This document shows positions 1-9,288 of a DNA stretch of 64,000 nucleotides, one piece after another. Each line of letters starts with the position of its first letter. Position 1 is the stretch's first letter. The notes under the pieces are model-generated. The model was not told where the DNA came from. It ran no database searches and was given only the letters and a program-made list of their open reading frames with translations. Made by a program: the position numbers and the translations under genes. This stretch comes from an uncultured Gemmiger sp. (lineage in GTDB: Bacteria; Bacillota; Clostridia; Oscillospirales; Ruminococcaceae): contig CALXHQ010000002.1 in the NCBI GenBank assembly GCA_944388145.1, positions 124,001-188,000 of the forward strand, read 5' to 3'.

Positions 1-45
1 TTGCGCTTTTCGGGGCGGGGGGGCTTTGCGCTTTTGGCGCGCGGC

Positions 46-1062
46 TTATTCGATTCGTTGTTTGGCAAGGCGCTGCTCCTCCCTTCTTGTAAACTTGATG
101 CGCTCGGCACGGCGGGCGACCATATCCAGCCATTCGGGGATGGCGTTGACCAACAAAAGCGCAAAGCAGAAGCCGGTCTCGTAGTCGCTCATATAGCGCA
201 TGGCCGCGGCAAAAATGCCCAGCGCTATGCCGTAGATCACCCGGCTGGACACCCGGTTGGGCTGGGTGACCGGCTCGCTGGCCAGGAAAATTCCGCCGAA
301 TAGCATGCTGCCCGACAGGACGATATACTTCTCCAGATAGATGCGCTGACGCACGAAGGTCCACGGGAAGCTGAAGCGGGGCAGCTCATTGAGGTTGGGC
401 AGCAGCCAGGGGATCAGCACGCACAGGATCAGATACGGCAGGAAGGTGGACAGTTTGAGGTGCCCGCGGCAGAGCAGCAGCAGGCCGCAGGCCGCCACCA
501 CCAGGATGGTGGCGGCGCCGATGGGCCCGGCCACGTTGCCGATAACCAGGTTTAGCGTGGTGGCTGTGGGCAGGCCGCCGCTGCTGAGGGTGGCGTTCAT
601 GCCCGCCGACAGCGCCGCCGAGGAGGCATCCCACAGTGGCAGCGGGGTGCCGGGGGCGGGGTAGAAAAAGACCTGATTCGGCCAGGACAACCCCACCACT
701 GCCAGCGCCACCGCCGACGGGTGGAAGGGATAGTGTCCCTCGCCGCCGAAGGCTTCTTTGGCAAAGACGGCCACCACCGTACCGGCAATAACCACGTAGA
801 AGGGCACGCTGGCAGGCAGCAGCATGGTCAGCAGCACGGCAAAGCACTCGCTGGAAGGCTCATGGGACTGGTAACCCTTGGCGTGCAGCGGGGACAGAAT
901 ACCGTCGCACAGGTAGGCGGCGACGGCGGCCACCAGCGCCAGCAGCGCCGGGCGCAGCCCATAATAATAGCAGCTCATGGCGATGAGCGGCACGCAGCAC
1001 CACAGCACGTCGGCATAATAGCCGTAGTTGGCGCTGCGCTCGATTTTGTGACGTTTTGGCAT
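46..1062 (-). CDS. RnfD/NqrB-family membrane subunit
   Basis: 338-residue polytopic membrane protein of the RnfD/NqrB family, the FMN-carrying membrane subunit of Rnf and Na+-NQR redox-driven ion pumps. Visible family signatures are FGGEGHYPFHPS, GNVAGPIG and FLASEPVTQP, with about nine hydrophobic spans and a basic C-terminus. The usual GE(T/S) after GPIG reads GAAT here, and the candidate flavinylated Thr lies in PTATT, so it is a divergent member. The ATG at 1062 is chosen because AAAGGAG precedes it; the frame extends upstream without a ribosome site. The upstream neighbour is rpe rather than rnfC, so this is not a canonical rnfCDGEAB start; the next gene in transcription order lies beyond the left edge. 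Family assignment is solid, the complex is inferred. Confidence 0.82.
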   Translation of the reverse strand: MPKRHKIERSANYGYYADVLWCCVPLIAMSCYYYGLRPALLALVAAVAAYLCDGILSPLHAKGYQSHEPSSECFAVLLTMLLPASVPFYVVIAGTVVAVFAKEAFGGEGHYPFHPSAVALAVVGLSWPNQVFFYPAPGTPLPLWDASSAALSAGMNATLSSGGLPTATTLNLVIGNVAGPIGAATILVVAACGLLLLCRGHLKLSTFLPYLILCVLIPWLLPNLNELPRFSFPWTFVRQRIYLEKYIVLSGSMLFGGIFLASEPVTQPNRVSSRVIYGIALGIFAAAMRYMSDYETGFCFALLLVNAIPEWLDMVARRAERIKFTRREEQRLAKQRIE

Positions 1063-1140
1063 GGCAGCTCCTTTGGCCGGGCAGCCCGGCCGCCCGGACG
1101 GCCCGGGCATTGAACAGAGAAAGCGGGAAAATTTGGCGGG

Positions 1141-1791
1141 TTACAGTGCCCGCAGCCCGGCAACGGCGGCGGCAGGGTCAGCGGCGGAAAATACCATGCT
1201 GCCCGCCACCAGCACATCCGCACCGGCAGCGGCGCACCGGGCGCCGGTGTCCGCATTGATGCCGCCATCCACCGAGAGATGGGGGTGTACCCCCTGCTGC
1301 CGGCAGGCGGCGCGGATGGCCGCAATGCGGTCTACCGCCCCGGGCTGGAAGGTCTGCCCGCCAAAGCCGGGTTCAACGCTCATCACCAGCACCAGGTCCA
1401 CCAGCCCCAGCAGCGGGAAGATGCTTTCCACCGGGGTGGCCGGCTTTAGGCTGATGCCCACCTGCACACCGCAGCCGCGGATGGCACGGATGGCCGCCGC
1501 CGGGTCGTTCACCGCCTCCACATGGAAGGTGATGCAGCTTGCGCCGGCTTTGGCGAAGGCGGCGGCGTACCCCACCGGGTCAGAGATCATCAGATGGACA
1601 TCGTAGAAGGCGCCGGGCAAAGCCTTGTGCAGGCTGGCCAAAACCGGCACGCCAAAGCTGATGTTGGGCACAAAATGGCCGTCCATCACATCAAAGTGCA
1701 GCATGTCCGCGCCGGCATCCAGCACGGTGCGGCACTGGGCGCCCAAATTGGCAAAATCCGCCGCCAGAATCGACGGGCTGAGCTTGGTCAT
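1141..1791 (-). CDS. rpe: ribulose-phosphate 3-epimerase
   Basis: 216-residue TIM-barrel epimerase interconverting ribulose 5-phosphate and xylulose 5-phosphate in the cytosolic pentose phosphate pathway. It begins with the family hallmark LSPSILAADF, carries the metal and catalytic stretch HFDVMDGHFVPN and VHLMI, the loop VEPGFGGQ and the phosphate-binding VDGGIN and VAGS segments. Length is normal. AGGAAAGGA stands at normal spacing before the ATG. It is preceded by a 300-base region with a long inverted repeat and is followed 78 bases later by the RnfD-like gene, so both are probably co-transcribed. Confidence 0.96.
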   Translation of the reverse strand: MTKLSPSILAADFANLGAQCRTVLDAGADMLHFDVMDGHFVPNISFGVPVLASLHKALPGAFYDVHLMISDPVGYAAAFAKAGASCITFHVEAVNDPAAAIRAIRGCGVQVGISLKPATPVESIFPLLGLVDLVLVMSVEPGFGGQTFQPGAVDRIAAIRAACRQQGVHPHLSVDGGINADTGARCAAAGADVLVAGSMVFSAADPAAAVAGLRAL

Positions 1792-2095
1792 AACGGTTCC
1801 TTTCCTCTTCTATTTTGTGCAGTCCGGCAGGATAAATAAGAAATTAACGTTTGCTTTTTCAGATGGTGCTGCGGAAATTGTCTTTTTTGCGCGCACCACC
1901 GCAATTTCTTATTTCCAGGGTGTATCCGATCCATCAAAATTGCCGGAAAATTCGCTGAAAAGCGGCGAATACAGGGCGCGAAACGGCGGGAATCCTTGAT
2001 GTATTCCAGCGTTAAGCAACGCAGTGGGCGCTGCTTTTTAGTAGAATGCGACCGTGCCGGGGATTTTTCAGAGATCCCCTAATTGTCATTCCGCA
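1792..2095. other. gene-free region upstream of rpe with inverted repeats
   Basis: No convincing gene lies here. A perfect 12-bp inverted repeat (AAATAAGAAATT at 1834-1845, its complement at 1903-1914) brackets a smaller GGTGC/GCACC pair and a third copy of the GAAATTG element, so at least two mutually exclusive stems can form in the rpe leader. Nearer the peptidase gene a GGGGAT/ATCCCC hairpin (2060-2080) has no T run, and an AAGCA..TGCTT hairpin (about 2014-2037) has a T run only on the plus strand. The region probably holds the rpe promoter and the end of the peptidase transcript. Confidence 0.45.
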
Positions 2096-3202
2096 TTACC
2101 GCACCGATTCCGCCAGTACCGTGATCTCCTTGGGATAGCTGTTCAAGATTTTGCAGCCGTCCTCAGTGACCAGGACCAGGTCCTCGATGCGGACGCCGAA
2201 CTCGCCGGGCAGATAGATGCCCGGTTCGATGGAGAAGCACATGCCCGGTTTTGCCTCGATGCGGCAGGCGGCGGACACATCGCCGTACTCGTGGTCGTTC
2301 AGGCCGATGAAGTGGCCCAGACGGTGGTTGAAGTATTTGCCGTAGCCGGCCTCAAAAATCACGTTGCGGGCAGCAGCGTCCAGCTCACACATCTTCACGC
2401 CGGGGCGCACCAGCTTTTCGGCGGTCTCATTGGCGCGGCGCACCAACTCGTACACTTCCCGCTGCTTTGCGGTGGGCTGGGCGGTAAAGAAGGTGCGGGT
2501 CATGTCGCTGCAATAGTCGTGGTAGACGCCGCCCACATCCAAAAGAACCATCTCGCCGGGCTGCAGTACCCGGTTGGAGTTCTGATGGTGGGGGTCGGCG
2601 GCATCCTCGGCAAAAGCGACGATGGGCTCAAAGCTGGGGCCGGAGCAGCCGCGTGCCTTGTAAATGGCCAAAATCTTTTCGGCCAGCTCCAGCTCGGTGA
2701 CACCGGGATGGATGGCGGCGGCAAACTCCACCATACAGGCATCGTTGACGGCGCTGGACTGGATCATGGCCTGCTGCTCTGCCTCGTCCTTGACGGCGCG
2801 GACCATATCGCAGCAGATGCTGCCCACCCGGTATTCCCGGGCCACCGGCAGCTCCTGCAGCCGCAGCAGGAAGCGCGCCGGCCAATCCTTGTCCACACCC
2901 AGCGCCTTTTTGGCATCCAGATAGGGCGCCAGCAGGGCGGGGGCGTCATCGGTATCGTCAAAATTGATCACAGGCAGGCCCACGTCGGGCGTGCCGAACA
3001 GCCGGTTGACGAACAGCCGGACGCTGCCGTCCGCCGAGAACAGCAGGCAGTACATCCGCTCGCCGGGGTCCAGGCGCAAACCGGTCAGATAAAAGATGGT
3101 GGTGGGGTCGCTGACCAGCAGCTGGGTCAGGCCATGGGCTGCCATCTCGGCCCGCACCCGCTCCAGGCGGGTTTTGGGCGTTTTGTTGTGGGTATTGGAC
3201 AT
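2096..3202 (-). CDS. M24 metallopeptidase, Xaa-Pro aminopeptidase type
   Basis: 368-residue cytosolic M24 peptidase that removes the residue preceding proline. The N-terminal half (about 1-135) is the creatinase-type domain with DPTTIFYLTG; the C-terminal pita-bread domain carries all five dinuclear metal ligands: D222 in LDVGG, D233 in SDMTR, H297 in LGHFIG, E326 in SIEPG and E340 in VRIEDL. The length is usual for the short Xaa-Pro dipeptidase/aminopeptidase group. A GAGGCGG ribosome site precedes the ATG. It follows glf by 45 bases and may be read through from the glycan operon, although its function is unrelated. The exact substrate (dipeptide or longer) cannot be told. Confidence 0.9.
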   Translation of the reverse strand: MSNTHNKTPKTRLERVRAEMAAHGLTQLLVSDPTTIFYLTGLRLDPGERMYCLLFSADGSVRLFVNRLFGTPDVGLPVINFDDTDDAPALLAPYLDAKKALGVDKDWPARFLLRLQELPVAREYRVGSICCDMVRAVKDEAEQQAMIQSSAVNDACMVEFAAAIHPGVTELELAEKILAIYKARGCSGPSFEPIVAFAEDAADPHHQNSNRVLQPGEMVLLDVGGVYHDYCSDMTRTFFTAQPTAKQREVYELVRRANETAEKLVRPGVKMCELDAAARNVIFEAGYGKYFNHRLGHFIGLNDHEYGDVSAACRIEAKPGMCFSIEPGIYLPGEFGVRIEDLVLVTEDGCKILNSYPKEITVLAESVR

Positions 3203-3247
3203 GAAAACCGCCTCGTTTTCTGTGCAGGGGGTGCGGCTGCCGCCGCA

Positions 3248-4378
3248 TCACTGCTGATACTGGTTGATTTTGTCCTGCTCCACTGCAAAGCGGACCAGGG
3301 CGCTCTCAATGACCTTGTCCATGTCGTAATACTTGTACTCACCCAGGCGGCCGCCGAACACCACGTGGGGCTCGGCGTCGGCCATGGCCTTGTACTGGGC
3401 ATAGAGGTTGTTGTTGGTTTCGTCGTTGACGGGATAATAGGGCTCGTCGCCGGGCTTCCACTCGGCCGAATACTCGCGGCTGACCACTGTCTTGGGCTGG
3501 GTGCCAAACTCAAAATGCTTGTGCTCGATAACACGGGTGTAGGGGGTCTCGGCGTCGGTGTAATTGACCACGGCGTTGCCCTGATAGTTGGGGGTGTCCA
3601 GCACCTCGGTCTCAAAGCGGACGCTGCGGTACTGCAGCGCGCCCAGGCTGTAATCAAAGTAGGCATCGATGGGGCCGGTGTAGATGACCCGGCCGGCCAG
3701 GGCGTCCAGCTCAGCCTTGTTCTGCAGGTAGTTGGTGCCCAGCCGGACCTCGATCCCCTCCAGCATCTTTTCCACCATTTTGGTGTAGCCGCCGATGGGA
3801 ATGCCTTGGTACAGTGCATTAAAATAGTTGTTGTCGTAGGTGAACCGCACCGGCAGGCGGCGAATGATGAAAGCGGGCAGCTCGGTGCAGGGGCGGCCCC
3901 ACTGCTTTTCGGTGTAGCCTTTGACCAGCTTTTCGTAGATATCCACGCCCACCAGGTTGATGGCCTGTTCCTCCAGGTTTTTCGGCTCGGGGGTAAAGTG
4001 GGCAGCGCGCTGCTCCTCAATCTTGGCCATGGCCTCGGCAGGGGTAACCACGCCCCACATCTTGTTGAAGGTGTTCATGTTAAAGGGCATGTTGTAGATC
4101 TCGCCGTGGTAGTTGGCGATGGGCGAGTTGGTATACCGGTTGAACACCGCAAACTGATTGACATAGTCCCACACCTCCTTGTTGTTGGTGTGGAAGATGT
4201 GGGCACCATAGCGGTGGACGTTGATGCCCTCAACGCTCTCGGTGTAGATATTGCCGGCAATGTGGTCCCGCTTGTCCACCACCAGGCAGCGCTTGCCGGC
4301 CCTGGCGGCCTCATGGGCAAAGACTGCGCCGTACAGGCCGGAGCCAACGATCAGATAATCATACTGCTTGTTCTGCAT
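3248..4378 (-). CDS. glf: UDP-galactopyranose mutase
   Basis: 376-residue flavoenzyme converting UDP-galactopyranose to UDP-galactofuranose, the donor for galactofuranose in surface glycans. The N-terminal dinucleotide fold has GSGLYGA at residues 12-18, followed by the diagnostic HIAGN and YGAHIFHT segments; later RRLPVRF, GYTKMVEKML and FGGRLGEYKYYDMD match the FAD- and uracil-binding parts of the family. Length is typical. AGGAGG lies before the ATG. It is the last gene of the glycan cluster, 96 bases after the family-2 glycosyltransferase, so the encoded polymer probably contains galactofuranose. Confidence 0.96.
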   Translation of the reverse strand: MQNKQYDYLIVGSGLYGAVFAHEAARAGKRCLVVDKRDHIAGNIYTESVEGINVHRYGAHIFHTNNKEVWDYVNQFAVFNRYTNSPIANYHGEIYNMPFNMNTFNKMWGVVTPAEAMAKIEEQRAAHFTPEPKNLEEQAINLVGVDIYEKLVKGYTEKQWGRPCTELPAFIIRRLPVRFTYDNNYFNALYQGIPIGGYTKMVEKMLEGIEVRLGTNYLQNKAELDALAGRVIYTGPIDAYFDYSLGALQYRSVRFETEVLDTPNYQGNAVVNYTDAETPYTRVIEHKHFEFGTQPKTVVSREYSAEWKPGDEPYYPVNDETNNNLYAQYKAMADAEPHVVFGGRLGEYKYYDMDKVIESALVRFAVEQDKINQYQQ

Positions 4379-4474
4379 CTTACATATACCTCCTGAGAAG
4401 GCCGGGCCCGCCGGGCGGACAGCCGGATGGGTGTACCTCTATCACAACGCCCAAACCGGGCGAAAGGCAAGGGT

Positions 4475-5416
4475 TCAGTGCCGGCGGGCATCCCGTTTCC
4501 AGACGGCAGCCTGCTGCAGATGGAACTCAAAGTCCCGCTTGTCCTTGGACAGCAGGCTGGACAGGATAACACCCGCCACAAACAGCAGCAGTGCCGCTAT
4601 CAGCACAAAACCGCAGACGATCAGCGTGGGGAAGCGGGGCACCAGCCCGGTGGACAGATACTCGGCAAACACCGGCACCATAAAGCCGACGGCGATCAGC
4701 GCCAGCACCGCCGCAATGACGGTAAAAAAGCCGAATGGCCGGTAGTTTTTGTACAGCCGGGCGATGGTGCCCAGCACCTTGAGGCCGTCCGAGTAGGTGT
4801 TCAGCTTGGAGACGCTGCCTGCCGGGCGGTCGCGGTAGTCGATAACCACGTTTTCCACCTGCATATTGCGCTGCACCGCGTGGATGGACATCTCAGTCTC
4901 GATCTCAAACCCGCGGGACAATACCGGAAAGGTCTTGACAAACTCAAAACTGAAGGCCCGGTAGCCGGTCATGATGTCCCGGATGTGGGCGCCGAACAGC
5001 CGGTTAATGGATGCGCGCACCAGGCTGTTGCCAAAATTGTGGAAGGGGCGCTTATTCTCGGTGAAATAGGTGGAGGAAAGCCGGTCGCCCACCACCATAT
5101 CGGCCTGATGTTCCAGCACCAGGCGAGCCATCTCGGGGGCGGATTCAGCCGGGTAGGTGTCGTCGCCGTCCACCAGGATGTAGCACTCGGCGTCGATCTC
5201 GCGGAACATCCGCCGCAGCACATTTCCCTTGCCCTGCTGATATTCGTGGCGCACCACCGCGCCGGCGGCTTCAGCCAGCTCAGAGGTACGGTCGCTGGAA
5301 TTGTTGTCGTAGACATAGATGGTGGCCCGGGGCAGCACGGCCTTAAAGTCCCGCACCACCTTTTCCACCGTTTTTTCCTCGTTGTAGCAGGGGATCAATA
5401 CCGCAATGGTATCCAT
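4475..5416 (-). CDS. family 2 glycosyltransferase, polyprenyl-phosphate sugar synthase type
   Basis: 313-residue GT2 enzyme of the dolichol-phosphate mannose synthase group. It starts with AVLIPCYNEE, has YVYDNNSSD and the metal-binding VDGDDTY motif, then TGYRAFS and YRDRP of the polyprenyl-phosphate glycosyltransferases. Two hydrophobic spans near residues 235-290 and a basic tail anchor it to the membrane. The ATG at 5416 follows GGAGGAAT; upstream in-frame codons lack a ribosome site. It probably loads a sugar onto undecaprenyl phosphate or extends a lipid-linked glycan in the same pathway as its neighbours. Confidence 0.9.
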   Translation of the reverse strand: MDTIAVLIPCYNEEKTVEKVVRDFKAVLPRATIYVYDNNSSDRTSELAEAAGAVVRHEYQQGKGNVLRRMFREIDAECYILVDGDDTYPAESAPEMARLVLEHQADMVVGDRLSSTYFTENKRPFHNFGNSLVRASINRLFGAHIRDIMTGYRAFSFEFVKTFPVLSRGFEIETEMSIHAVQRNMQVENVVIDYRDRPAGSVSKLNTYSDGLKVLGTIARLYKNYRPFGFFTVIAAVLALIAVGFMVPVFAEYLSTGLVPRFPTLIVCGFVLIAALLLFVAGVILSSLLSKDKRDFEFHLQQAAVWKRDARRH

Positions 5417-5471
5417 GTGTATTCCTCCATCTGTTGCTTGTTGCCTGGCCGCGGGCATGGCGGCCGCCCTG

Positions 5472-6530
5472 TCACAGCTGCGCGTAGCGCCGGAACTGTT
5501 CGGCCCAAAACCGTGCCGTTTTATCCCAACTGTATTTTTCAAGCACTTTATCCGGTTTGGATACAGGCTGTGCCAGCAGCGCATCCAGGTCCACGTCGTA
5601 GTCGCCGGGGTCAAAGTAGGCGGCCGTGTCGCCGTACAGCTCCGGCAGGCAGCTGGCGTTGGACAGCAGGATCTTTGCCCCCTGGCTCAGCGCCTCCAGC
5701 GGCGGGATGCCGAACCCCTCAAACACTGCCGGGTGCAGAAACGCCTTGCAGTGCTGCATCAGGGCCTTGTTTTCGCCGTCCTGCACATAGCCGGGGTAAA
5801 AGATGTTGCCGGTATTTTGGGCAGCGTCGGCCTCGTCCCGGCCAAAGGCAGCCAGGTCGGCACCACCGGCCACCACAAAGGTCTTGTCCGGGTTGCGGGC
5901 AGCCACCTCCCGCACCCATTTGTAGTTTTTGTGCTTGGCCAAGCTGCCCAGGGCATAGAAATACTCGCCCTTTTTCACGCCGGGCAGCTTGTCAAAAACG
6001 CTCTCATCCGGCTGCACCGCGTTCATATGCTCCCATCCGTTGTAGGTAATGCCGATTTTGGAGAGCGGGATCCCCAACCGGTCCGCGATCAGATGGCGTT
6101 GGTTGTCACTGACGGTGTACACCTCTTTGGCAAACCATTTGGTGGACAGGCAGTGTACCCAAAATTTGAAGCGGAAAAAGCCCCGGTCGGTATCCAGCAC
6201 CAGCGGGCGGATGTCATGCAACACCACCGCACTGTCCCGGGTCATGAGCATATCGCTGGCAAGGCCCACAAAAAAGGCGTTGTGTTTGCGCAGATACCGG
6301 GGCAGCACAAACAGGTTGTAGCTGTACCGGATGGCCTTGAGGGGCATCAACCGGATGTTTTTGAGCCTGGGCAGATGGATAGGCCGGCCATCGTCCCGGT
6401 AAGCGATGCGCACATCCAGGCCGGAGCCCTCCAGCAGGGGGTCCAGCCGGGTGACCACCTCGTAGACATAGCGGGGGATGCCGGTAATCTTATCGCACAG
6501 GACAGTGCCGTTGATGACGATGGGTCGCAA
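5472..6530 (-). CDS. GT4-fold glycosyltransferase (TTG start)
   Basis: 352-residue GT-B glycosyltransferase. GIPRYVYEV near the N-terminus is the acceptor-side loop seen in mannosyltransferase-type members; the C-terminal donor site has YALGSLAKHKNY, GGAD, PGYVQDGE, AFLHPAVFEGFGIPPLEAL and the conserved EGFG..E acidic pair. It acts at the cytoplasmic face on lipid-linked glycan. Translation starts at TTG (6528-6530) because GGAGG stands six bases upstream; no ATG is available near the conserved N-terminus. It sits 13 bases after the preceding glycosyltransferase, consistent with one operon. The sugar is unknown. Confidence 0.88.
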   Translation of the reverse strand: MRPIVINGTVLCDKITGIPRYVYEVVTRLDPLLEGSGLDVRIAYRDDGRPIHLPRLKNIRLMPLKAIRYSYNLFVLPRYLRKHNAFFVGLASDMLMTRDSAVVLHDIRPLVLDTDRGFFRFKFWVHCLSTKWFAKEVYTVSDNQRHLIADRLGIPLSKIGITYNGWEHMNAVQPDESVFDKLPGVKKGEYFYALGSLAKHKNYKWVREVAARNPDKTFVVAGGADLAAFGRDEADAAQNTGNIFYPGYVQDGENKALMQHCKAFLHPAVFEGFGIPPLEALSQGAKILLSNASCLPELYGDTAAYFDPGDYDVDLDALLAQPVSKPDKVLEKYSWDKTARFWAEQFRRYAQL

Positions 6531-6543
6531 GGGTTGCCTCCGT

Positions 6544-7710
6544 TCAGTGTTTTTCCTTCGGGCCGGGGATCAGGCCGCGGCGGGAACAGTCGTGCAGTTC
6601 GGCCTGCCAGTCCCGATACCGCTGCATACAGTAATCATGGATCTGCTGTTCAAACCGCGCCTCCGAAAAGCTTCGGCTGTGGTCGCGGATCTGTTCGGCG
6701 GTGCAGGCAACGCCGTCGGCCTCAAACCGCCGGATGCACTCGGCAAGGGAATCCACCGTCTGTTCAGCAAAAAACAGGCCGGTTTTGCCATCCACAACGC
6801 TCTCGCAGGCGCCGCCGCGGCCAAAGGCCAGCACCGGTGTGCCCGCGCTCTGGGCCTCCACCGGCGTGATGCCAAAATCCTCCTCGCCGGGGAAGAGGAA
6901 GGCCTTGGCCCGCAGATAGTAGCCGCGGACCTCCGCGTCGGACAGGCCGCCGCCCAAAAACCGCACGGTGGGGCCGGCGATGGCTTTGAGTTTGGCTTCC
7001 TCGCCGCCGGTGCCGATAACCACCAGGGGCTTGCCCAGCTTGGTGCAGGCCGCCACCGCCAGGTCGATGCGCTTGTACCAAGTAAAGCGGCCCACCACCA
7101 GATAAAAGTCCTCCTTGGGGACAAGGGGTTCCTCGTTGATATGGACGCAGGGGTAGATCACATCGGCATCGCGGCGGTAATACTTTTTGATACGCTGGGC
7201 AATGTAGTGGCTGTTTGCGACAAAATAGTCCACCCGGTCAGCGGCACATTTGTCCCACACCCGCAGCTTGTGGATCTGGTGGGGCATAACCCTGCGCACC
7301 AGCCAGTTGGCGTTGTCCCGGTAGGTATAGTAAAAATCCCAGATATAGCGGGTGGGGGTGTGGCAGTAGCAAATGTGCACCGCATCCGGCCGGGTGATGA
7401 CCCCCTTGCTGCAGGAGGAACAGGAGGACAATACCAGGTCGTACTCGGAAAGGTCCAGCGCCTCAAAGGCGGCGGGCATCCAGGGCAGCAGCGAGCGGTA
7501 AATTTTGGTGGCAAAGGGCAGCTTTTGGATGTAGGTGGTGCGGATATCGTAGGTTTTGAACCAGGCGGGCATCCGCTTTTCGTCATAGACCAGGGTGTAG
7601 ATGGGGGCATCGGGGAAGACATGGTGCACACAGTCCACCACCCGGTCGGCGCCCGCATAGGTCACCAGCCAGTCATGCACGATGGCTACTTTCGGCTTTG
7701 TGTTGGGCAT
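6544..7710 (-). CDS. GT4 glycosyltransferase, WbaZ-like
   Basis: 388-residue GT4 enzyme resembling the WbaZ-type mannosyltransferases of O-antigen and exopolysaccharide clusters. N-terminal VAIVHDWL and the loop AGADRV, then CYCHTPTRYIWD, VANSHYIAQRI, YPCVHIN and the donor-site block GRFTWYKRIDLAV, GTGGEE, FLFPGEEDFGITPVEAQSAGTPV. The E..DFGI..VE pair is the usual GT4 catalytic signature. AGGAGG precedes the ATG at 7710. It lies 73 bases after the initiating transferase, so it likely adds the second or third sugar. Donor identity is not predictable from sequence alone. Confidence 0.9.
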   Translation of the reverse strand: MPNTKPKVAIVHDWLVTYAGADRVVDCVHHVFPDAPIYTLVYDEKRMPAWFKTYDIRTTYIQKLPFATKIYRSLLPWMPAAFEALDLSEYDLVLSSCSSCSKGVITRPDAVHICYCHTPTRYIWDFYYTYRDNANWLVRRVMPHQIHKLRVWDKCAADRVDYFVANSHYIAQRIKKYYRRDADVIYPCVHINEEPLVPKEDFYLVVGRFTWYKRIDLAVAACTKLGKPLVVIGTGGEEAKLKAIAGPTVRFLGGGLSDAEVRGYYLRAKAFLFPGEEDFGITPVEAQSAGTPVLAFGRGGACESVVDGKTGLFFAEQTVDSLAECIRRFEADGVACTAEQIRDHSRSFSEARFEQQIHDYCMQRYRDWQAELHDCSRRGLIPGPKEKH

Positions 7711-7783
7711 ACCTGCCTCCTGTTGAAAATCTCCGCCCCGGCTGGGCGGGCCTGGCCTGCCGGGCGGCGGCCGGTGGAAAACT

Positions 7784-9193
7784 TCAGTTCAGCTTCTCGT
7801 CATTGACCATCTTGCCGCCGAATACAGTGCGGAAGATGATCTTGATATCCAGCGCCACCGTCCAGTTTTCGATGTACCAGATATCGTAGCGGATGCGCTC
7901 GGCAATATCGGTGTCGCCCCGCAGGCCGTTGACCTGGGCCCAGCCGGTACAGCCGGGGCGCACCTGCTGGCGCACCAGGTAGCGGGGGATCTCCTCCTTG
8001 AAGTGCTCCACATGGAAGGGGATCTCGGGCCGGGGGCCAACCAGGCTCATGTCCCCTTTCAGCACATTGAAAAACTGGGGGAGCTCGTCCAGGCTGAACT
8101 TGCGGATCAAGCTGCCGAATTTCGTCTTGCGCGGGTCGGAGTTGGTGCTCCAGCCGGTGGATTCCTGGGCATTGACCCGCATGGATCGGAACTTGTACAT
8201 TAAAAAGGGCTTTTTGTTCAAGCCAATGCGCTCCTGCTTGAACAGGATCGGCCCCGGGCTGGACAGCTTGACGCCGATGGCCACCGCCAGCATCACCGGG
8301 CTGGTGAGCACGATCAGTACCAGGCTGCCCACAATGTCGAAAAGCCGTTTGACGGCCGCATTGGCCAAGTTGTCAAACGGCGTCTGACGGATATTGATGA
8401 GCTTGCAATCGTCCAGCACGTCGATGGTGGGGCGGGCGGGCAGATAGTCGTTGTAAAAGGGCACCATCGTCACCCGGGTGCCGTGCCTGTCGCAGGCGGC
8501 CAGCACCTCGGGGATGCGGTCCATATCGGCGGCATCCAGGGCAATGACCACTTCCTCAATGCCGTCCCCCTCCAGGCAGGTGTCCATTTGAGTGTAGCCG
8601 CCCAGATAATGGCAGTCCAGGCTGCTGTTTGCCTGGCCGGCCAGGTAGCCATCCACCACAAAGCCGTAATAGGGGTTGTGCTCCAGCGCCTTGAGGTACT
8701 TGGCGGCGATGGCGCCGCCGCCAATCATTAAAAGGTGGCGCAGCCCCTCGCCCCGGTCCCGCTGGCGGCGGCGATACCACCGCAGGATCAGCCGTTTGAT
8801 CACCAGCAGCCCGGTGGCCAGCAGATAGTACAGCACCAGCACCATGCGGGAAAAATTGGTGATGCGGGTAAGGTAGAGCACCGCCTGGAACACCAGCACA
8901 CAGAGCGCGTTGACCACCGCAATGGTGCGGCTCTGGCGCCACAGACCGTACAGGCGGCGGCTGTCATAGATGCGCAGCAGCCACAGCACGCAGACAATGG
9001 CCACCGCAGTCACTGCGCCGGCTGCCAGGGTGCGCACGTCCTGGGCGATGGCCAGGGCAGGGCCGGCGCCGCCGGGCTGGAAAAACCGCATATAATTGAA
9101 GCGCAGATAGTTTGCCAGAAGGTATGCCGCAAACAGAAGAACGGCATCCGCCAGGCAGCTGCATACAGCGCGGATACGCCGGTTTTTTTCCAT
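7784..9193 (-). CDS. polyprenyl glycosylphosphotransferase, initiating sugar transferase
   Basis: 469-residue WcaJ/CpsE-type enzyme that transfers a sugar phosphate from a nucleotide sugar to undecaprenyl phosphate, the first committed step of an exopolysaccharide or capsule. Four N-terminal membrane helices (about 10-130) and a CoA-binding-like middle domain (GGGAIAAKYL) precede a membrane re-entrant helix and the catalytic module: KRLFDIVGS, SPGPILFKQERIG, MYKFRSM, DELPQFFNVLKGDMSLVGPRPE and RPGCTGWAQVNG. The ATG at 9193 has AGGAGG upstream. A good promoter (TTGAAA, 17 bases, TATTCT) lies at 9289-9317, so this gene opens the operon that runs to glf. Confidence 0.94.
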   Translation of the reverse strand: MEKNRRIRAVCSCLADAVLLFAAYLLANYLRFNYMRFFQPGGAGPALAIAQDVRTLAAGAVTAVAIVCVLWLLRIYDSRRLYGLWRQSRTIAVVNALCVLVFQAVLYLTRITNFSRMVLVLYYLLATGLLVIKRLILRWYRRRQRDRGEGLRHLLMIGGGAIAAKYLKALEHNPYYGFVVDGYLAGQANSSLDCHYLGGYTQMDTCLEGDGIEEVVIALDAADMDRIPEVLAACDRHGTRVTMVPFYNDYLPARPTIDVLDDCKLINIRQTPFDNLANAAVKRLFDIVGSLVLIVLTSPVMLAVAIGVKLSSPGPILFKQERIGLNKKPFLMYKFRSMRVNAQESTGWSTNSDPRKTKFGSLIRKFSLDELPQFFNVLKGDMSLVGPRPEIPFHVEHFKEEIPRYLVRQQVRPGCTGWAQVNGLRGDTDIAERIRYDIWYIENWTVALDIKIIFRTVFGGKMVNDEKLN

Positions 9194-9288
9194 CACGGGC
9201 CGTTCCTCCTTTCCGATGCAGGGTATGCCCCGCTCGCCGGGAAAGGACGCACCGCCCCCTCCCGCCGCAGCGGGCAATATACAGCAAT

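Noticed and set aside
2060..2080. GGGGAT/ATCCCC hairpin after the peptidase gene as terminator
   Set aside because: Only six pairs with a nine-base loop and no T run on the minus strand.
2054..4396. 780-residue plus-strand frame
   Set aside because: Antisense shadow of the M24 peptidase and glf genes; Val/Gly/His/Gln-rich composition typical of reverse-strand frames in GC-rich DNA and no ribosome site.
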